This document shows positions 25,082 through 27,166 of a DNA stretch of 27,166 nt, piece by piece. Position 1 is the first letter of the stretch; each line of letters opens with the position of its first letter. Below the pieces are notes generated by a model. That model had not been told where the DNA came from. It saw nothing but the letters and a program-made list of their open reading frames with translations, and made no database searches. The position numbers and the translations under genes were made by a program. The DNA lies in NCBI GenBank assembly GCA_905235345.1, contig CAJOLO010000029.1, forward strand, positions 1 through 27,166, written 5' to 3'. Source of the stretch: an uncultured Lachnospiraceae bacterium (GTDB lineage: Bacteria > Bacillota > Clostridia > Lachnospirales > Lachnospiraceae).

Positions 25082-26995
25082 TCACTTAATCCTTCCGAGA
25101 TATTCCAGCACTATTCCATTTTCTCCATGCAAAACCTTATAAAAATTACCATTTTTTACTTTATTAACATCAAACATAGTCTTCATATTATCCGTAAAAT
25201 ATGAATTGGTCGAATACACCCACAGATATTCATATCCCTGTTCATCAAGTACTTGTGGAAAAGTTTCAATAGGATAGTCAGTCATTCCCGATATTTTCTT
25301 ACTAGTATCCAATCTGAATTTATAGCACATCCCACTCCTGAATATCTGATTTTCCATATCATAATCCGCCGCCAACGTATATAGTCCGGAGCGTTTCTGA
25401 TTTATAAAATATATCTTTCCCTCTCCCCCAGTCAGTTTCTTTACCTTCTCACAGTATTTACTCATCTCTTCTATCCGTGAATACTTCTTGGTATCTACCG
25501 CATACGCATGGGAAAGATTACCCAGAAAGTAACCGCTGGAGCCATATAATATAATTGCAATTGATGCAAATACAAACCCTTTTTTTATCAACAATACATT
25601 AGTCCCATCATCAACTCCTTCACTCAAAAAGAACGGAATTGTGAGAGGCACAATACCTAACATAATATAATCAGAAAAATACCTGTTAAGAGATGTGGCT
25701 CTAACACTTGCGTAATATTCGAATACAGTCAAAAATGTTATATACATAATTACAAAATATAAAGCAAATCCCAAAATATATATATTCATAAGCATACGAA
25801 AACGCACCTGCTCGTTCTTGCTAAGTATAACAGGATATATAACATATACAATTCCGATTGTAATAACAATAAATATACCATAAGATATAAATATTCTATC
25901 CTCATGAAGTGTTACTGACTTGAATATCCAAGAAATCATAGATTTTAGAGTGCGGATTGCCCGATCTTCTTCTCCTGAAGCAGGCGTAATACTATGAAAT
26001 CTCCATAAACCGTTCCCTCCTACCATCTTAGACCACAACTCTACAAGAATAAATGGCGATAACACTCCTAATACTATCATTATATTTCTTGGTCTAATAA
26101 ACTTCTTTCCCATAGTTTTGGAAGACGTCTTTCCATTCTCTCTCCGTGAAAGAAGATATAACACTACAATCGCAGCAAGAACAATAACCGCAAATAACGG
26201 TCCCACCATACTCTTCATAAAACCTACATTAACAAGTACCAATGGGATGATATAGATATTTCTACGATTACTTTTCTTAAGAAGCAACCATGTAATTAGA
26301 CACCCCGCCCAATAAGCTGTAGCCTGATCTGTATATATATTGTAATACGGCTGTACAAATATCATTGACATCAAAAGAAAATGGAACAAGCCATACAAAA
26401 AAACCCTTTTGCAATCGCTCCATTTGCACCCTGAAAACGGAAGTGTAAGTGCAGAAAACCACAGAATAAGATTAGAAACATAATAATTGCTTTTTATCAC
26501 TTTTCCTATCACCCATTCACTCATATATGACATAAAGTAATGAAAGAATGTTGTCGAAGAAAGAAGAGCCGCCTCTCCGGTGAAATCAGAGCCTTGCGGG
26601 AGCATGTCATACTCCATCATAAAATCAGCACACTTTCCCCATTGGTAAAGTTCATCCCAATTGCAGATCTGAAAGCCATGAAAAGCAACTATGCCAACTC
26701 CTGCAATAACAATCACCATACATATTGCAGGCGAAAAAAAATCTAATAATGAGTATTTCATTTTTTTTAAGGAGCATGCAAATGCCATCACGATTCCTGC
26801 CACAGAAAGCCCGAAGACAATGTACATAGCTATACTGGTATTCCCGAACAAACCTGCGATATAAACAAGTAACATCACCGTCATTATTGCCGACGCAAGA
26901 CTCTCCTCAGGTGTAACCTTTATAAATATATAATACAGCAATGCGACCCCTAACAATGCTGCTAATGTGCACATAATCAATACTGCATTAATCAT
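25082..26995 (-). CDS. Large polytopic membrane protein, GT-C-like glycosyltransferase
   Basis: This 637-residue protein has many hydrophobic segments and a soluble tail from about residue 505. After the first membrane segments there is an acidic loop, WDELYQWG at about 113-120. In GT-C enzymes the first extracytoplasmic loop carries such an acidic metal/catalytic motif, so the likely role is moving a sugar from a polyprenyl-phosphate donor to the polymer outside the membrane. The downstream GtrA and DPM1-like genes, which would supply that donor, support this. An AAGGGG sits about 11 bp before the ATG at 26995. It could instead be a polymerase or ligase of the Wzy/WaaL kind. I do not recognise the exact family, and donor and acceptor are unknown. 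Confidence 0.7.
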   Translation of the reverse strand: MINAVLIMCTLAALLGVALLYYIFIKVTPEESLASAIMTVMLLVYIAGLFGNTSIAMYIVFGLSVAGIVMAFACSLKKMKYSLLDFFSPAICMVIVIAGVGIVAFHGFQICNWDELYQWGKCADFMMEYDMLPQGSDFTGEAALLSSTTFFHYFMSYMSEWVIGKVIKSNYYVSNLILWFSALTLPFSGCKWSDCKRVFLYGLFHFLLMSMIFVQPYYNIYTDQATAYWAGCLITWLLLKKSNRRNIYIIPLVLVNVGFMKSMVGPLFAVIVLAAIVVLYLLSRRENGKTSSKTMGKKFIRPRNIMIVLGVLSPFILVELWSKMVGGNGLWRFHSITPASGEEDRAIRTLKSMISWIFKSVTLHEDRIFISYGIFIVITIGIVYVIYPVILSKNEQVRFRMLMNIYILGFALYFVIMYITFLTVFEYYASVRATSLNRYFSDYIMLGIVPLTIPFFLSEGVDDGTNVLLIKKGFVFASIAIILYGSSGYFLGNLSHAYAVDTKKYSRIEEMSKYCEKVKKLTGGEGKIYFINQKRSGLYTLAADYDMENQIFRSGMCYKFRLDTSKKISGMTDYPIETFPQVLDEQGYEYLWVYSTNSYFTDNMKTMFDVNKVKNGNFYKVLHGENGIVLEYLGRIK

Positions 26996-27051
26996 ATCAT
27001 TTCAAGCCCCTTTATTCCATGTATTTTAGAACATCAACTCATTTTTTATGA

Positions 27052-27166
27052 TCACTTCATAAATTCGCCGTATTCATCAAGAACTTCCTTAGGATCACCA
27101 ATCTTCTTAATCTCACCGTCATGCATCCACATAACTCTGTCACACAGGTCAAGTAATGTCTGCTCA
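27052..27166 (-). CDS. ABC transporter ATPase, C-terminal end (partial)
   Basis: Only the last 37 codons and the TGA stop lie in the window; the gene runs off the right edge. The visible peptide includes LCDRVMWMHDGEIK and GDPKEVLDEY, the typical end of the nucleotide-binding domain of polysaccharide or teichoic acid exporters (Wzt/TagH type). The protein ends right after this, with no carbohydrate-recognition domain, unlike the ATPase at 17199-18488. It is therefore a second, different exporter ATPase. It lies about 56 bp before the next gene on the same strand, so co-transcription is likely. The family call is firm; the substrate is unknown. Confidence 0.85.
   Translation of the reverse strand, partial: EQTLLDLCDRVMWMHDGEIKKIGDPKEVLDEYGEFMK

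Noticed and set aside
433..26746. Many plus-strand reading frames of 60-136 codons
   Set aside because: All lie opposite well-supported minus-strand genes, lack ribosome binding sites and family motifs, and have low-complexity composition typical of antisense of AT-rich coding DNA.
26992..27000. ATGATATGA mini-frame before the GT-C-like gene as a regulatory start-stop
   Set aside because: Better spaced to the AAGGGG than the real start, but only two codons long and expected by chance in AT-rich sequence.

Overview
The window looks like an internal piece of one large surface-polysaccharide locus from a low-GC Gram-positive bacterium. I infer a Lachnospiraceae-like Clostridia. The supporting signs are AT-rich DNA, strong AGGAGG-type ribosome binding sites, some GTG and TTG starts, an LtaS/MdoB-type phosphoglycerol transferase, and a secreted phosphodiesterase with bacterial Ig-like domains. 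The genus cannot be fixed from sequence alone. Every supported gene lies on the minus strand, so transcription runs from high to low coordinates. Gaps range from a few bases to about 155 bp, several genes overlap or nearly abut, and no stretch over 300 bp lacks a gene. No tRNA, rRNA, CRISPR array, transposase or convincing internal terminator was seen. The locus continues past both ends: an ABC ATPase is cut at the right edge and a family 2 glycosyltransferase (GT2) at the left edge.

In transcription order there are three blocks. Block 1 (27166-22219) holds the end of one ABC ATPase, a large GT-C-like membrane protein, a GT2 with an HQDD motif, a GtrA protein, a DPM1-like polyprenyl-phosphate glycosyltransferase and a DUF2304 small membrane protein. 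Block 2 (22135-14931) is the polymer core. It holds a tandem-GT2 protein broken by a +1 frameshift, a Wzm-type permease with an unusual extracytoplasmic N-terminal domain, a Wzt ATPase with a carbohydrate-recognition domain, a methyltransferase, a kinase-like protein with a long coiled coil, and a 58-residue coiled-coil gene too short for normal gene calling. It leads into a 1457-residue HAD/GT2/GT2 fusion (14896-10523). Block 3 (10444-1) is decoration. It holds a phosphoglycerol transferase, a secreted glycerophosphodiesterase whose signal peptide is frameshifted off, a DUF2142 protein, a second DPM1-like/DUF2304 pair, a Wzx-like flippase, a second HQDD-type GT2, another GT-C-like protein and the start of a further GT2.

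How the genes may work together (inference): the tandem GT2 proteins build a backbone on a cytoplasmic lipid carrier. The methyltransferase and kinase-like/coiled-coil proteins cap or measure the chain end. Wzt's C-terminal domain recognises the cap and Wzm/Wzt export the chain. Outside the membrane, GT-C enzymes attach side sugars from polyprenyl-phosphate donors made by the two DPM1-like/DUF2304 pairs. The LtaS-like enzyme adds glycerol phosphate and the GDPD may trim it. The layout combines the streptococcal group A carbohydrate (gac) logic with the Escherichia coli O8/O9a WbdD chain-termination logic. The most interesting point is what looks like a split WbdD-type terminator and ruler next to a Wzt carrying a recognition domain, in a Gram-positive-type cluster.
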